A stretch of DNA of 29,117 bases, taken from the IMG/VR virus record IMGVR_UViG_3300033388_002079, positions 1 through 29,117 of that record; one strand, given 5' to 3'. The translations under genes and the position numbers were made by a program. The notes under the pieces are model-generated. The model saw only the letters and a list, made by a program, of their open reading frames with translations, was not told the origin of the DNA and did no database searches. The stretch is from a virus. Shown piece after piece: positions 7,174-15,130 of this stretch (its first letter is position 1; each line of letters begins with the position of its first letter).

Positions 7174-9678
7174 TCAGCTCCAATACGCGGCTTTGCAGTT
7201 TAATTTTTTGATGTAAAGTTGTGAATCTGCTTGAGGGTCCGTGATAGAGATTTCAACCTGAACGTACCGCGCGGTGAATTCAGGAGAAAGGATCTGGAAG
7301 AAATCTGCCTCAAAAGGATAGACTCCGGTAGCCGTCCCCCACTTAATTTTAGCGTTCAGAATCGCTGCCACATCAGGAGTAGTTAATTCATACCAGCGAG
7401 TATTTGAATCAGTCTTATCTGCCCACGTTGTCGATCCCGGAAAAATACCCCCCCACGAAGTTGCGGATGATGTAAAGACCGTCAAAAAGTCACCCCAGAC
7501 CCTTACTGTCTTTTCCGAACCTAAATCATATTCTGGAGCTGTCCATGTACCCGTGAGAACTCCATCTGTGTGACTGCATTTCAGGCAATCATCGCCATTA
7601 TACAATACATATTCAGTGTTATCATGTGTTCCGATTCCATTATAATCCCATGACCAGGTGTTCTTGTCACTATATCCGGGCGGGTAAAAAACAGTCACGG
7701 AGGCGGAGACAGGGTTCTCGGAGTAGTTGCCGCTGTTGTCTTTCGGGGAACACCAAAGAGTAAAAGTCCCAGGCTTCACCCCGGAAAGGCGGAAATTCGG
7801 TGTCTCGTTGGAGGCCATGAAAATACCCCCAGCCCACGAATCACCTATTCGCAGCTCATATATAGAGACATCAGGATTAGTTACTTTCTCTCCGTACACG
7901 CTAATGGTATCACCCGCGGCGGTCGCAACGATATTAACCATGCTGTCAGGGAGTGCTGTTTTCCCAAAAATATATTGAGATATTGTATAAGCAGAATCAA
8001 AGTTTTCCTTCACTCCAAAAATCGACACGGAGCGGATTTTCATATAGTACATTTCGCCCTCTTCGACCGGATCGAGAATATAGTCAGAGGTGGCCTTCGT
8101 CATAAATCTATACTCCCCGGACCCTATTTTCACCCAGATTTCAGCATAATCCCAGAAGGGGTAGGAAGTCACCGGAGGCGGATCAAAGTCAATCTTCCAA
8201 CGGGTAAAACTTCTGTCCCGATAGTAGTAGACCTCTTCTTCCTTTGTCACATTAATCACGGGCTGAACCGCTGCGGAGGGGCTTAGGAGGTCAGTAATAA
8301 ACAATTCTTGCTCATCAATATCATAATCGTCATTATAAAGGGCATCGTCTTCTTGTAATAAATTCAGAGCAACGTTGCCATCCATTGTTATCTGATTTGA
8401 TTCAACCCTGTATAAAGGCTTCGTCCCGCTCGTCCATCCAGGCATCCGGTGTGTAATTTCTATCAAGTCCATCGGCTCCAGTGACATGGCTTTGTTGCCT
8501 GCTGTCAGACTTACAGCAGTTCCCCACCGTGCTCTCTCAAGATAATAATAAGACATCGGTATAACCTTTGACAGGGAGTCTAATCCTAATAACTCGATCT
8601 GTTGCTCTCGATAATCTCCTTCTGTGTCGTAAGCGTCATCATCTTGGAAGACTTTCTCATCCTGTGTGTAATTCTTGTCAGCGGAGAAGAAGGTCGCCTT
8701 AATTGCGTTGGGCCGTGAGAACAGAGTAGCAGAGGGTGAAATTTCAATCGTGCTTTCACTTCCTGTCTGAATGATATCATCTTCCGTAAGCTGCATTACA
8801 ACCGATTCTTCCCGTGTATCCCGGAATTTCAGCTTAAATTTGTTTTCGGAATAGATTATTTCACTGCGCCCGTTTACCAATAGGGACGCGATATTGTCTT
8901 CTATGGATTGATTCCTGTTAATAGGCATATTGCAGTTCCAGCCATACGTATCATAATAATCAGCGGCATCACGAAAAGAGGGTAAATCTATTCTGGTAGG
9001 ATCAAGACCCTTCCCACCACGAGTGCTCGGCCGGGTTAACAGATCATAAACACAGTACGCTAGATTGTCAGTATAAACCAACGGCATGGAATCATAATCG
9101 CTTTCTGTTGCGAAATTCTTAACTTTGCTACCCTCAAGAATCGCCGTTATGTCTGGAATTGACGAAAATTTATCCCGATCATACTCAAGCCGGCAATAAA
9201 GATACGCTGTGTATCTCATACAATCTGTCCAGTTTGGATAAGCCGTATGTAGTGTCGCGCACACGTTTTGTGTCGCTGACCCATCAAAGAACTCGTAATA
9301 GAAATTATCTTTGTAATCCGATTCTGTGTATATTACCCCATCCAGAAAGATTTGATCTACTCCCGCGTCTTGATAAATTCCTTTTACCGGCCCTTCAGCC
9401 ATTCCTAAGATCAAATGCAAATATTTATTGTCCGTGCCTGTTGTTGTCGCAAAGACCTGATTCCCACCGACCCTGGTCTTGCCATAAACAATCGGAAGTA
9501 TCTCTGCGGTTGATCTGGTATTTACCAGCCGCCCGGCATCTTCTTCCTTTTCTGCCGCAAAAGAAGGAGCCTTTCTGCCCGCGATACTAATTGATTGAGC
9601 AATCCCGTAGGCAACCGCAGCCCAGCCAATAAATTGAGTAATTGTCATCGCACCGATATAAGCGCCTACGGCTGGCAT
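7174..9678 (-). CDS. Tail tip/central fibre protein, lambda J type
   Basis: An 834-residue protein that would sit at the distal end of the tail and contact the host. The first 33 residues contain a hydrophobic stretch (ITQFIGWAAVAYGIAQSISI). Residues 50-135 (STAEILPIVYGKTRVGGNQV, YLHLILGMAEGPVKGIYQDA, QIFLDGV) are the conserved J-type entry region, followed by the long tail-hub part (TRPSTRGGKGLDP and GRSEIIYSENKFKLKFRDTR). After about residue 480 come fibronectin-III-like beta repeats, and the last 160 residues form a separate beta domain, perhaps carbohydrate-binding. It overlaps the upstream NlpC/P60-like gene by 13 bases, in the usual L-K-J type order. Confidence 0.82.
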   Translation of the reverse strand: MPAVGAYIGAMTITQFIGWAAVAYGIAQSISIAGRKAPSFAAEKEEDAGRLVNTRSTAEILPIVYGKTRVGGNQVFATTTGTDNKYLHLILGMAEGPVKGIYQDAGVDQIFLDGVIYTESDYKDNFYYEFFDGSATQNVCATLHTAYPNWTDCMRYTAYLYCRLEYDRDKFSSIPDITAILEGSKVKNFATESDYDSMPLVYTDNLAYCVYDLLTRPSTRGGKGLDPTRIDLPSFRDAADYYDTYGWNCNMPINRNQSIEDNIASLLVNGRSEIIYSENKFKLKFRDTREESVVMQLTEDDIIQTGSESTIEISPSATLFSRPNAIKATFFSADKNYTQDEKVFQDDDAYDTEGDYREQQIELLGLDSLSKVIPMSYYYLERARWGTAVSLTAGNKAMSLEPMDLIEITHRMPGWTSGTKPLYRVESNQITMDGNVALNLLQEDDALYNDDYDIDEQELFITDLLSPSAAVQPVINVTKEEEVYYYRDRSFTRWKIDFDPPPVTSYPFWDYAEIWVKIGSGEYRFMTKATSDYILDPVEEGEMYYMKIRSVSIFGVKENFDSAYTISQYIFGKTALPDSMVNIVATAAGDTISVYGEKVTNPDVSIYELRIGDSWAGGIFMASNETPNFRLSGVKPGTFTLWCSPKDNSGNYSENPVSASVTVFYPPGYSDKNTWSWDYNGIGTHDNTEYVLYNGDDCLKCSHTDGVLTGTWTAPEYDLGSEKTVRVWGDFLTVFTSSATSWGGIFPGSTTWADKTDSNTRWYELTTPDVAAILNAKIKWGTATGVYPFEADFFQILSPEFTARYVQVEISITDPQADSQLYIKKLNCKAAYWS

Positions 9679-10070
9679 ATTAGCCTCCTCGCCATAATCG
9701 GCACAAACACATCCCCTAAAAGATACGTCTGAACCCCATCTTCCCTTGACGCGGCTAAGGCTTTTTTGGCTCCAATATAGAGCGCAGGGAATTTGACTGA
9801 TTTATATTGCACAACTATAAGATCACCCTTTTTCAAGTTTTTGACATCAGCTTCCTCGCCTATCGTTTCAAAGAGTTCCATCATAACCCGTATCATGCCA
9901 TCCGGGTCTTGCTCCCAATGTCCCATGTATGTCTCAAGGTTGTATCCTTTGTAATTATCAGGTACCTTAACCCCGGCATCGGTATAAAAATCATGGATAA
10001 ACTTCATGCAATTATATTCTCCGAAAGAAGCCCCAATATATTTTCGTGTTAAAATTCCAAAGTTTTTCAA
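9666..10070 (-). CDS. NlpC/P60-like tail assembly protein (lambda K type), His apparently lost
   Basis: A 134-residue protein in the position of lambda K, between the L- and J-type genes. The NlpC/P60 entry is visible at residues 13-34 (GASFGEYNCMKFIHDFYTD), with the predicted nucleophile Cys21, and the later KKGDLIVVQY block at 80-89. The family normally has a catalytic His in the HxGIYxG strand; here that strand reads VKFPALYIG (92-100) with no His, so peptidase activity may be lost. I place the start at TTG 10070, which overlaps the L-type stop (TTGA) and has GGGGG eight bases upstream; a longer GTG start at 10118 lacks a usable ribosome site and would overlap by 52 bases. Confidence 0.68.
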   Translation of the reverse strand: MKNFGILTRKYIGASFGEYNCMKFIHDFYTDAGVKVPDNYKGYNLETYMGHWEQDPDGMIRVMMELFETIGEEADVKNLKKGDLIVVQYKSVKFPALYIGAKKALAASREDGVQTYLLGDVFVPIMARRLICQP

Positions 10071-10771
10071 TCTGTTTTCCCCCAGTATATCTGCTTCTCC
10101 ATCAAGTCGGGAAGCCACCTAAAACCGCTGAAATTATCCGTATTCCCCAAAGCTTTACATCTGGCATACGATTGATCGCACCATGTTTCCCCTCCGGTGT
10201 ACCCACATTCAGTGCTCTTAAAAGGCCATCGGCACGCGGATTGGTACTTCCTTAATGTCTTCTTGTTCCACAGTACAAACTCATTCACAAGAGTAATTGA
10301 CGCTTTAGGCTCTGTCAGTTTCCACGTTGAAACTAAGCCCTCAAAGATTTTGAATGTCTGGTCTATAATTTGATTATTAGAATCGAAAAAGCCCACTTTT
10401 AGAGTCCCCCATTTATTCATTATATCTTCATTTAGAAACACAGCGGACATCTGTAGATCAACATTTCCTATTTCAATTTCAACCTTATCCACGGAGGACT
10501 TCGCACTGTAGTTTACCGCTGAAATTGAGAAGGGCATAGTTTCAAACTTGTTGCTCTCATATCCTTGTTCGAGTATTAACTGATCCCCGCTTTCCGTTAC
10601 GAGTAAATCTCCGGCTTCCGTTGCCAAATCTATCCTATTTTCAACCCCCCATAAATCGACATCGCAGTCTGTATATCGGAGTGTTGTATTAAAATCCAAC
10701 TCCAAAAACCAGAACATCTTGCCCTCTTCGCTTGAAAGAGCAGCTTCTATGAATGATGATAAGTCTCTCAT
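10067..10771 (-). CDS. Minor tail protein, lambda L / DUF2163-BR0599 type
   Basis: A 234-residue tail-tip protein. The C-terminal block ACRWPFKSTECGYTGG then WCDQSYARCKALGN (residues 179-210) has four cysteines at 180, 189, 198 and 205; in lambda gpL the corresponding Cys cluster binds an iron-sulfur centre, so the same is likely here. The end GFRWLP is also typical of the family. An insertion around residues 48-72 (LATEAGDLLVTESGDQLILE) is a Gly-Asp-rich beta-hairpin-like motif often found spliced into phage virion proteins. Together with the M-, K- and J-type neighbours it forms the tail tip. Confidence 0.8.
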   Translation of the reverse strand: MRDLSSFIEAALSSEEGKMFWFLELDFNTTLRYTDCDVDLWGVENRIDLATEAGDLLVTESGDQLILEQGYESNKFETMPFSISAVNYSAKSSVDKVEIEIGNVDLQMSAVFLNEDIMNKWGTLKVGFFDSNNQIIDQTFKIFEGLVSTWKLTEPKASITLVNEFVLWNKKTLRKYQSACRWPFKSTECGYTGGETWCDQSYARCKALGNTDNFSGFRWLPDLMEKQIYWGKTD

Positions 10772-10778
10772 ATTTCTC

Positions 10779-11357
10779 CTATTGAGGTGAAAGTCCTTTC
10801 AATTTTATCCCGTAAGAATAAACCTGTTCAATAAATGTCTCCCGTGGCAATTTGTCCTCTGCGAATCTGGCTCGTATCCTCAAATAGCCAGTAAAATCAG
10901 CTGTAATAATTACCCCTTCACCCGGTGCCGTGTCATACTCGACCCTATCGCTATCCGAATTCCCCCCACCTACCAAGATAGATGTACTTGTTGTCGCATC
11001 CACACCATCCGAATAAATAGTATGAGATACTGTCTCTCGTCCGGGGATATCGAATATTTTAGTAACCCCATCCCCTGTCCCGCAGTATTGCCCCTTGTGA
11101 ACGAATTTATGTTCAGGGAAAAGGGTAAAATCGTAAATATAAAAAGCCTCTTGCGCTCCATTACGGGCCAAGTAAAACTCCCATAACGTCCGGGCATCTG
11201 CAACTTCCAATTTTTCGTATGCCAAGGTAACGTTATATTTCGGGTACATCTGTTTGCTTCTTCGCTGTTCGCCACCGCCATCGAATTGACTGATTAGCGT
11301 GTTAAACTCCGGCTCTACAGTTAAAGTTTGTGTGTCTATTTCAGGAAAAGCAGCCAT
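10779..11357 (-). CDS. DUF2460-like distal tail protein (lambda M position)
   Basis: A 192-residue protein fitting the DUF2460 group of tail-tip proteins: FPEIDTQTLTVEPEFNTLIS at the N-terminus, then the conserved core YPKYNVTLAYEKLEVADART, LWEFYLARNGAQEAFYIYDF and a C-terminal part EQVYSYGIKLKGLSPQ. Between them is a beta-rich segment (GQYCGTGDGVTKIFDIPGRE and on, about 90-160). It follows the tape measure directly: the shared base at 11357 means the tape-measure stop and this ATG overlap (TAATG). Expected role: the connection of the tail tube end to the tip. Confidence 0.72.
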   Translation of the reverse strand: MAAFPEIDTQTLTVEPEFNTLISQFDGGGEQRRSKQMYPKYNVTLAYEKLEVADARTLWEFYLARNGAQEAFYIYDFTLFPEHKFVHKGQYCGTGDGVTKIFDIPGRETVSHTIYSDGVDATTSTSILVGGGNSDSDRVEYDTAPGEGVIITADFTGYLRIRARFAEDKLPRETFIEQVYSYGIKLKGLSPQ

Positions 11358-13459
11358 TATATTGTACCTCTGATTGTATCTAAGAGCCCCGACCTATTTT
11401 CCAAGGCATCATTTACCACGGTTACGATTGATCCAGGGTTTCTTTTTACCACTTCGGAAAAGGACTTTGAGTCGATCGCATTGATTATTATCGTTGTCCC
11501 CCCACCATTAGAGACAACACCAAGATCTCCTGAACTTGTGCGCTTTAGAGGCATAACCGCTTCCGGCCCATCTTCCCCCATCAGACCAGCGCCCTGTGCC
11601 ATTGGAAAGACTGTCGGAAGTGAGACAATCCCACCTTTTGCGAAGGGAAGAAGATTGCCCCCCTCGAAAGCGTTGCCTTTAGCAGAAAACAGCTTCGATC
11701 CGCCCAATGCCGTACCAACAGCTTTCAATGTGATCCCGAACCAGCCGCCCCCACCACCTTTGCCAAACATCTTTTCTATAAGGTATTTCTGGATCAGCAT
11801 CTGGGTAACCATCTGGGCGAATGATTCTGCAATAGCCTCAAAGGTCGTCTCTGACCCCCACAACATATCATTCAAAGTCGAAGAGAAAGAATTACCCCAA
11901 CCAACGAAGGCTTGCTCCATTACATCGGATTTTTCCTCTGTCGTATCGGCCAAGTCTTCGAGGCTCTTGATGGAGGCTTTCGTTCCCTCATCTATATCAG
12001 CCATCATATCAATTATGGCTTCATCAGTTGCGGCGTATGCCTTCATGTTGTCTGTCGTGTCAAGTATTGCTTCGGCCAATTTGAGTTGCTCGGGAGTCGC
12101 ACCCTGCATTCTAAGATGATACAGAGCGACTTCTTTTGAGGCCATACCAAAGGTGTCACGCTGCACTTTGAGAGACTCTATCTGCTTATCGACTGCCTCT
12201 TTTAATTTAGCGGCGACCGTTTCTGCCGCAAGTCTTGCTGCTGCTTCTTCTGGGGTTTCCCCCACCATTCCGCCACCAGTGCCACCTGTGCCAACCGCAG
12301 GTTCATCCAAGTCCCAACCTCGCGTTGCCCCAGAGGGCTTACCGGGAACCCCGCCAGCAAAAGGATCACTGATTGCGTCCAACGCCGCCTTGAGTTCCTT
12401 TGCGTTCATTGTTGCAAATTCAAGAAAATCAAGGCTGCCTTCTGAAACCGCTCCAAATCCTTTTAGGGTTCTTGCTATTTTAGGCAACAGCATTGCCGCA
12501 GCAACAATCACAGCAATTTTTTTCCCAAACAGCGCAGCTCCAAGAACCCCGACTCCACCCGTGATCTCTTCTGGAATATCATCATAGACATCTTTGATGT
12601 CGCCTAGACTATCTTTCATGGCATTAATCTTGGCTGGCATGTCCTGAGTGATAAAATCATTGTTATCAGCGACCCATTGAGCCATTCCAGCAGCGGCCTT
12701 ACCTAATTCCGGGCCAACCGAGGAGATTGCACTGATGAGAGAAACCTTAATAACAGCCGATAGATCATCTATGTTGTCCTTTGCTTTCTCTGCTCCCCTA
12801 AGAAGATCCTCATCAATCTCAAGACCCAACCGTTCAAATCGATCTCTTAGGGTGTCAGTGTTACCGGCCAGTAAGAGCATTCGAGGACCGAGTTTCATCC
12901 CGAAGGTCGCCTCAGCAAAGGCCAGCCGGGCAAGTGGGTCCTCAAGTTTCTCGACGGCTTCGAAGAAAATATCAAAGGCTTCAGAGGAGTTGCCAGCTGC
13001 TTTGAATTGCCCCAAAAGGGCTTCGTTGGTTTTATTCAGGTACGTGTAGAGCGTTCCAGTTCCTGCTTGGAGCTTGCCAGTCCTGACAGCAAGCATGTTA
13101 AGTGCTTTGTCGAGTTGATCGGTGGATACTCCGGAGCGGTCGGCAATATATCTCCATTGTTGTAAAGCTTTGGTCGAGATACCAATGCTATCAGCAGTCT
13201 TGGCGATTGAGTCAGCGTATTCGAGGTTCTTCTTAATAGCATAAACCATCCCGGCAACCATAGCAGTTCCAGCCATAATGCCACGGAATGAGGTCATAGC
13301 TTTGGCAGCGCGGGTAAATTTATCCCCCACTTTGTGCATAGCTTTCTGCATACCGGTGGCGTTCTTCTGCACAGCATTCTTTGCCTTCCGCATGTCGGCG
13401 GAGAACTGGGCGTGTCCCGCGCTAAGCTCGGCTCTAAGACTACCAATTGGCTGCGCCAT
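11357..13459 (-). CDS. Tail tape measure protein
   Basis: A 700-residue protein that would set tail length and travel with the DNA. The start LRAELSAGHAQFSADMRKAK and the early block (QKNATGMQKAMHKVGDKFTR, SIAKTADSIGISTKALQQWR) are characteristic of lambda-type tape measures. Hydrophobic spans lie near residues 60-75 (RGIMAGTAMVAGMVYAI) and 300-335 (GVGVLGAALFGKKIAVIVAA). The C-terminal third has the region FAKGGIVSLPTVFPMAQGAG, GLMGEDGPEAVMPLKR, which is highly conserved in the group. Using the usual rule of about 0.15 nm per residue, the tail would be roughly 100 nm long. Its ATG shares a base with the end of the chaperone frame at 13459. Confidence 0.9.
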   Translation of the reverse strand: MAQPIGSLRAELSAGHAQFSADMRKAKNAVQKNATGMQKAMHKVGDKFTRAAKAMTSFRGIMAGTAMVAGMVYAIKKNLEYADSIAKTADSIGISTKALQQWRYIADRSGVSTDQLDKALNMLAVRTGKLQAGTGTLYTYLNKTNEALLGQFKAAGNSSEAFDIFFEAVEKLEDPLARLAFAEATFGMKLGPRMLLLAGNTDTLRDRFERLGLEIDEDLLRGAEKAKDNIDDLSAVIKVSLISAISSVGPELGKAAAGMAQWVADNNDFITQDMPAKINAMKDSLGDIKDVYDDIPEEITGGVGVLGAALFGKKIAVIVAAAMLLPKIARTLKGFGAVSEGSLDFLEFATMNAKELKAALDAISDPFAGGVPGKPSGATRGWDLDEPAVGTGGTGGGMVGETPEEAAARLAAETVAAKLKEAVDKQIESLKVQRDTFGMASKEVALYHLRMQGATPEQLKLAEAILDTTDNMKAYAATDEAIIDMMADIDEGTKASIKSLEDLADTTEEKSDVMEQAFVGWGNSFSSTLNDMLWGSETTFEAIAESFAQMVTQMLIQKYLIEKMFGKGGGGGWFGITLKAVGTALGGSKLFSAKGNAFEGGNLLPFAKGGIVSLPTVFPMAQGAGLMGEDGPEAVMPLKRTSSGDLGVVSNGGGTTIIINAIDSKSFSEVVKRNPGSIVTVVNDALENRSGLLDTIRGTI

Positions 13460-13716
13460 TATTTCTTCCTCGTCTCTTTAATTGCCTCAAGTTGTCTCTT
13501 GAGTAATAATCCGTTCTTCGGCTTTTTCTTGCCGCGACTTAACTTCTCGAATCTCGGCAGTTTCTTCGCTCTCGAAAATGCTGCTATCATCCACGCCTGT
13601 TTATCCGACCGTTCAGAAGTGGCTTCCATCGCAATATGGGTCTGGTATGGAGTCAGCTCCCAGAATTCTAATGGCGAAATACCCGCAACAATCGCATTTT
13701 TATACGCTTGATCCAT
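13459..13716 (-). CDS. Tail assembly chaperone, downstream frame (T part of G/GT type)
   Basis: The downstream frame of the tail chaperone pair. Read continuously from the slippery site it gives KADPDWMDQAYKNAIVAGIS, PLEFWELTPYQTHIAMEA and a basic tail RFEKLSRGKKKPKNGLLLKR, the pattern of T-domain proteins that recruit the tape measure. The ATG at 13716 is internal to this frame and has no clear ribosome site; expression is more likely by -1 frameshifting from the upstream frame (see the site at 13732-13740), giving a fused protein of about 190 residues. Confidence 0.75.
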   Translation of the reverse strand: MDQAYKNAIVAGISPLEFWELTPYQTHIAMEATSERSDKQAWMIAAFSRAKKLPRFEKLSRGKKKPKNGLLLKRQLEAIKETRKK

Positions 13717-14030
13717 CCAGTCAGGGTCTGCTTTTTTTTTACGTCCTCATCTTCCGGCATACCTTTATCGCCAAAATACGCCCAAGTAAGAGCTTGCTGT
13801 ACGTCATTGGCAAAAGGTATTAGAGGAGGTGATAGCTCCATGATCTTTTCAGGAGTCATCTCCGGATGTTTCTTACGCATTCCAGCGGCCCCAACGAATG
13901 CCACTACCTCTGGCTTGAATAGGTCGGGAGAATCGCCGTACTTCTCGTTCACTTCGGCTAAAACAGCCCACGTGTACCTGAGTCTGTACGGCTTCCCCTC
14001 TATTGTCGTAACCTTCGTTCCTGTTATCAT
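13668..14030 (-). CDS. Tail assembly chaperone, upstream frame (G type)
   Basis: A 120-residue protein in the place of lambda gpG, between the major tail protein and the tape measure. It has the common opening VTTIEGKPYRLRYTWAVLAE and the helical centre IPFANDVQQALTWAYFGDKG. In the zero frame it ends KKKQTLTGWIKRIKMRLLRV and stops at 13668, overlapping the next frame; most of its last 20 residues would be replaced when ribosomes slip at the A9 run. Both products would coat the tape measure during tail assembly. The ATG at 14030 overlaps the major tail stop. Confidence 0.75.
   Translation of the reverse strand: MITGTKVTTIEGKPYRLRYTWAVLAEVNEKYGDSPDLFKPEVVAFVGAAGMRKKHPEMTPEKIMELSPPLIPFANDVQQALTWAYFGDKGMPEDEDVKKKQTLTGWIKRIKMRLLRVFRH
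13732..13740 (-). promoter_or_regulatory. Programmed -1 frameshift site (A9 run) in tail chaperone genes
   Basis: In the transcribed direction the zero frame reads GAC GTA AAA AAA AAG CAG; the nine A residues contain an A-AAA-AAA heptamer of the X-XXY-YYZ type. A -1 slip switches from the G-type frame to one reading K A D P D W M D Q A Y K without a stop and continues to 13459. The predicted fusion is about 190 residues (99 from the first frame, 91 from the second). Confidence 0.78.
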
Positions 14031-14674
14031 GATAGTGTCAACGCTCCTACTCTATGAATGGTTATCGTGCCGTTTACCTTGTCATCGCCGCCACCGGAAT
14101 CGTTAATGCCGATTACGTAACCTGTAAAGGTATGTACGGCATCATCGGAGTAGGTCAGCTTAAACGTCTTGAGGGTTCTTGCCGCCCTTGCTGTTTCAGC
14201 AGCCAGAAGTCCTGTATCATCGGACGTCCAATTCACTGAAAAGGTCAGTGCGCTACCCCTCGGAATACCAGGTTTCTCTTCGGCCCGTGTCGATCCCAAC
14301 GCGGTATAATCTATCATGTTGTGAGTATCACCGGCGATATCCCAATCAGTGATTGAGCATATCTCGGTATAACTCTGCGGCGTCATTGTCGCGGTGTCAG
14401 TGTTGTCATCAATCGTTAAATCCGTTGAATCCAAATCAATGGCGAAGGTATCATCCGTGACAAACTGGACAACAAACGATTTACCGTTAATGTCCGCTGC
14501 ATCAGCCCCGTCAAAGGACGCCGCCACAACAACATCGCCGTTGGACAGGCCGTGCGCTACTGATGTTAATACTGTTGGATTCGAGAGAGTCATCGCCGTT
14601 ATGGTTTTAGCGATCCCAGACCCAGTATCCATCTCTAATTTAGTTCCCTGCGATTCTAACATTTCTACTGTCAT
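14027..14674 (-). CDS. Major tail tube protein with inserted HGL/FCCH-like domain
   Basis: A 215-residue protein in the major tail position, just before the G/GT chaperones. The C-terminal half has the tube-protein pattern EEKPGIPRGSALTFSVNWTS...LKTFKLTYSDDAVHTFTGYV...VNGTITIHRVG. The N-terminal part has an inserted small beta domain (about residues 28-83) with NPTVLTSVAHGLSNGDVVVA, INGKSFVVQFVTDDTFAID, the pattern of the E1 FCCH-like domain common in phage surface proteins; it would project from the tube. ATG 14674 is preceded by an AGGAGGAAAG ribosome site. Confidence 0.8.
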   Translation of the reverse strand: MTVEMLESQGTKLEMDTGSGIAKTITAMTLSNPTVLTSVAHGLSNGDVVVAASFDGADAADINGKSFVVQFVTDDTFAIDLDSTDLTIDDNTDTATMTPQSYTEICSITDWDIAGDTHNMIDYTALGSTRAEEKPGIPRGSALTFSVNWTSDDTGLLAAETARAARTLKTFKLTYSDDAVHTFTGYVIGINDSGGGDDKVNGTITIHRVGALTLS

Positions 14675-14706
14675 TTTTCTTTCCTCCTGTTGTTTTTAAA
14701 TTGGGT

Positions 14707-15075
14707 TTATTTTCCCTTCTCAAGCACTCCGATTTCCATGCCCTCGTGAAGAAATAAGACATTCGGTTTATGCCCAAGTCCTTTTACAAACTCTTTTACC
14801 ATCTTCACACTCCCCTCCCGTGCATCCTTGGATAATCTCAAGGGAGACCGCAAAACTATAATATCATTTTCATTAATAGATAGTTTCTGCATCGACTGAA
14901 GAAGATTGACATGCTCCTTGTCGTTCACATTTTTTAATATGCTAACCGGGTTCTTTCTCTCCTTCTCTTCAAACTCCATTATCTTAAAAGATTGCTTTTG
15001 CTCTTCCTTTAATGTCTCATAATAAGCCTTGGCCACACCAAGCGGCCCCCATAGGATAATACCATTATCAGACAT
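14707..15075 (-). CDS. Accessory small protein, paralogue of the 25646-26085 gene pair
   Basis: A 122-residue accessory protein inserted between the tail terminator and major tail genes. Residues 1-37 (MSDNGIILWGPLGVAKAYYE, then KQSFKIMEFEE) are identical to part of the small protein encoded at 25918-26085. Residues 58-122 (LLQSMQKLSINENDIIVLRS, LHEGMEIGVLEKG) resemble the protein encoded at 25646-25933. The pattern DxDIxVLR...LS...V..L..GMEIG recurs in small phage proteins of unknown function. The ATG overlaps the stop of an 11-codon open frame at 15075-15110 (TGATG): at the other locus that frame continues into the gene, but here two extra bases close it. An upstream TTG is also possible. 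Confidence 0.65.
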   Translation of the reverse strand: MSDNGIILWGPLGVAKAYYETLKEEQKQSFKIMEFEEKERKNPVSILKNVNDKEHVNLLQSMQKLSINENDIIVLRSPLRLSKDAREGSVKMVKEFVKGLGHKPNVLFLHEGMEIGVLEKGK

Positions 15076-15110
15076 CAAATTTCCTTATTCCAAAGTCCGT
15101 AAAATCTCAT
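14965..15110 (-). repeat. Copy A of a dispersed repeat (114 bp perfect plus 30 bp near-perfect)
   Basis: Positions 14965-15078 are identical, base for base, to 25942-26055. After a two-base insertion here (AT at 15079-15080), 15081-15110 matches 26056-26085 with one mismatch. The unit is the 5' part of a gene, including the start region MRFYGLWN, and both copies are in the same orientation. In this copy the two-base insertion ends the leader after 11 codons (MRFYGLWNKEI), and the downstream ATG overlaps that stop. Third-position bases are also unchanged, implying recent duplication or gene conversion. Confidence 0.95.
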
Positions 15111-15130
15111 GTCCTCCTCCTTGTTTTTAT

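Noticed and set aside
11328-12119. Long plus-strand open frame of 263 codons
   Set aside because: It is antisense to the tape measure gene, whose protein pattern is unmistakable; the antisense frame has no ribosome site and a low-complexity Ser/Pro composition.
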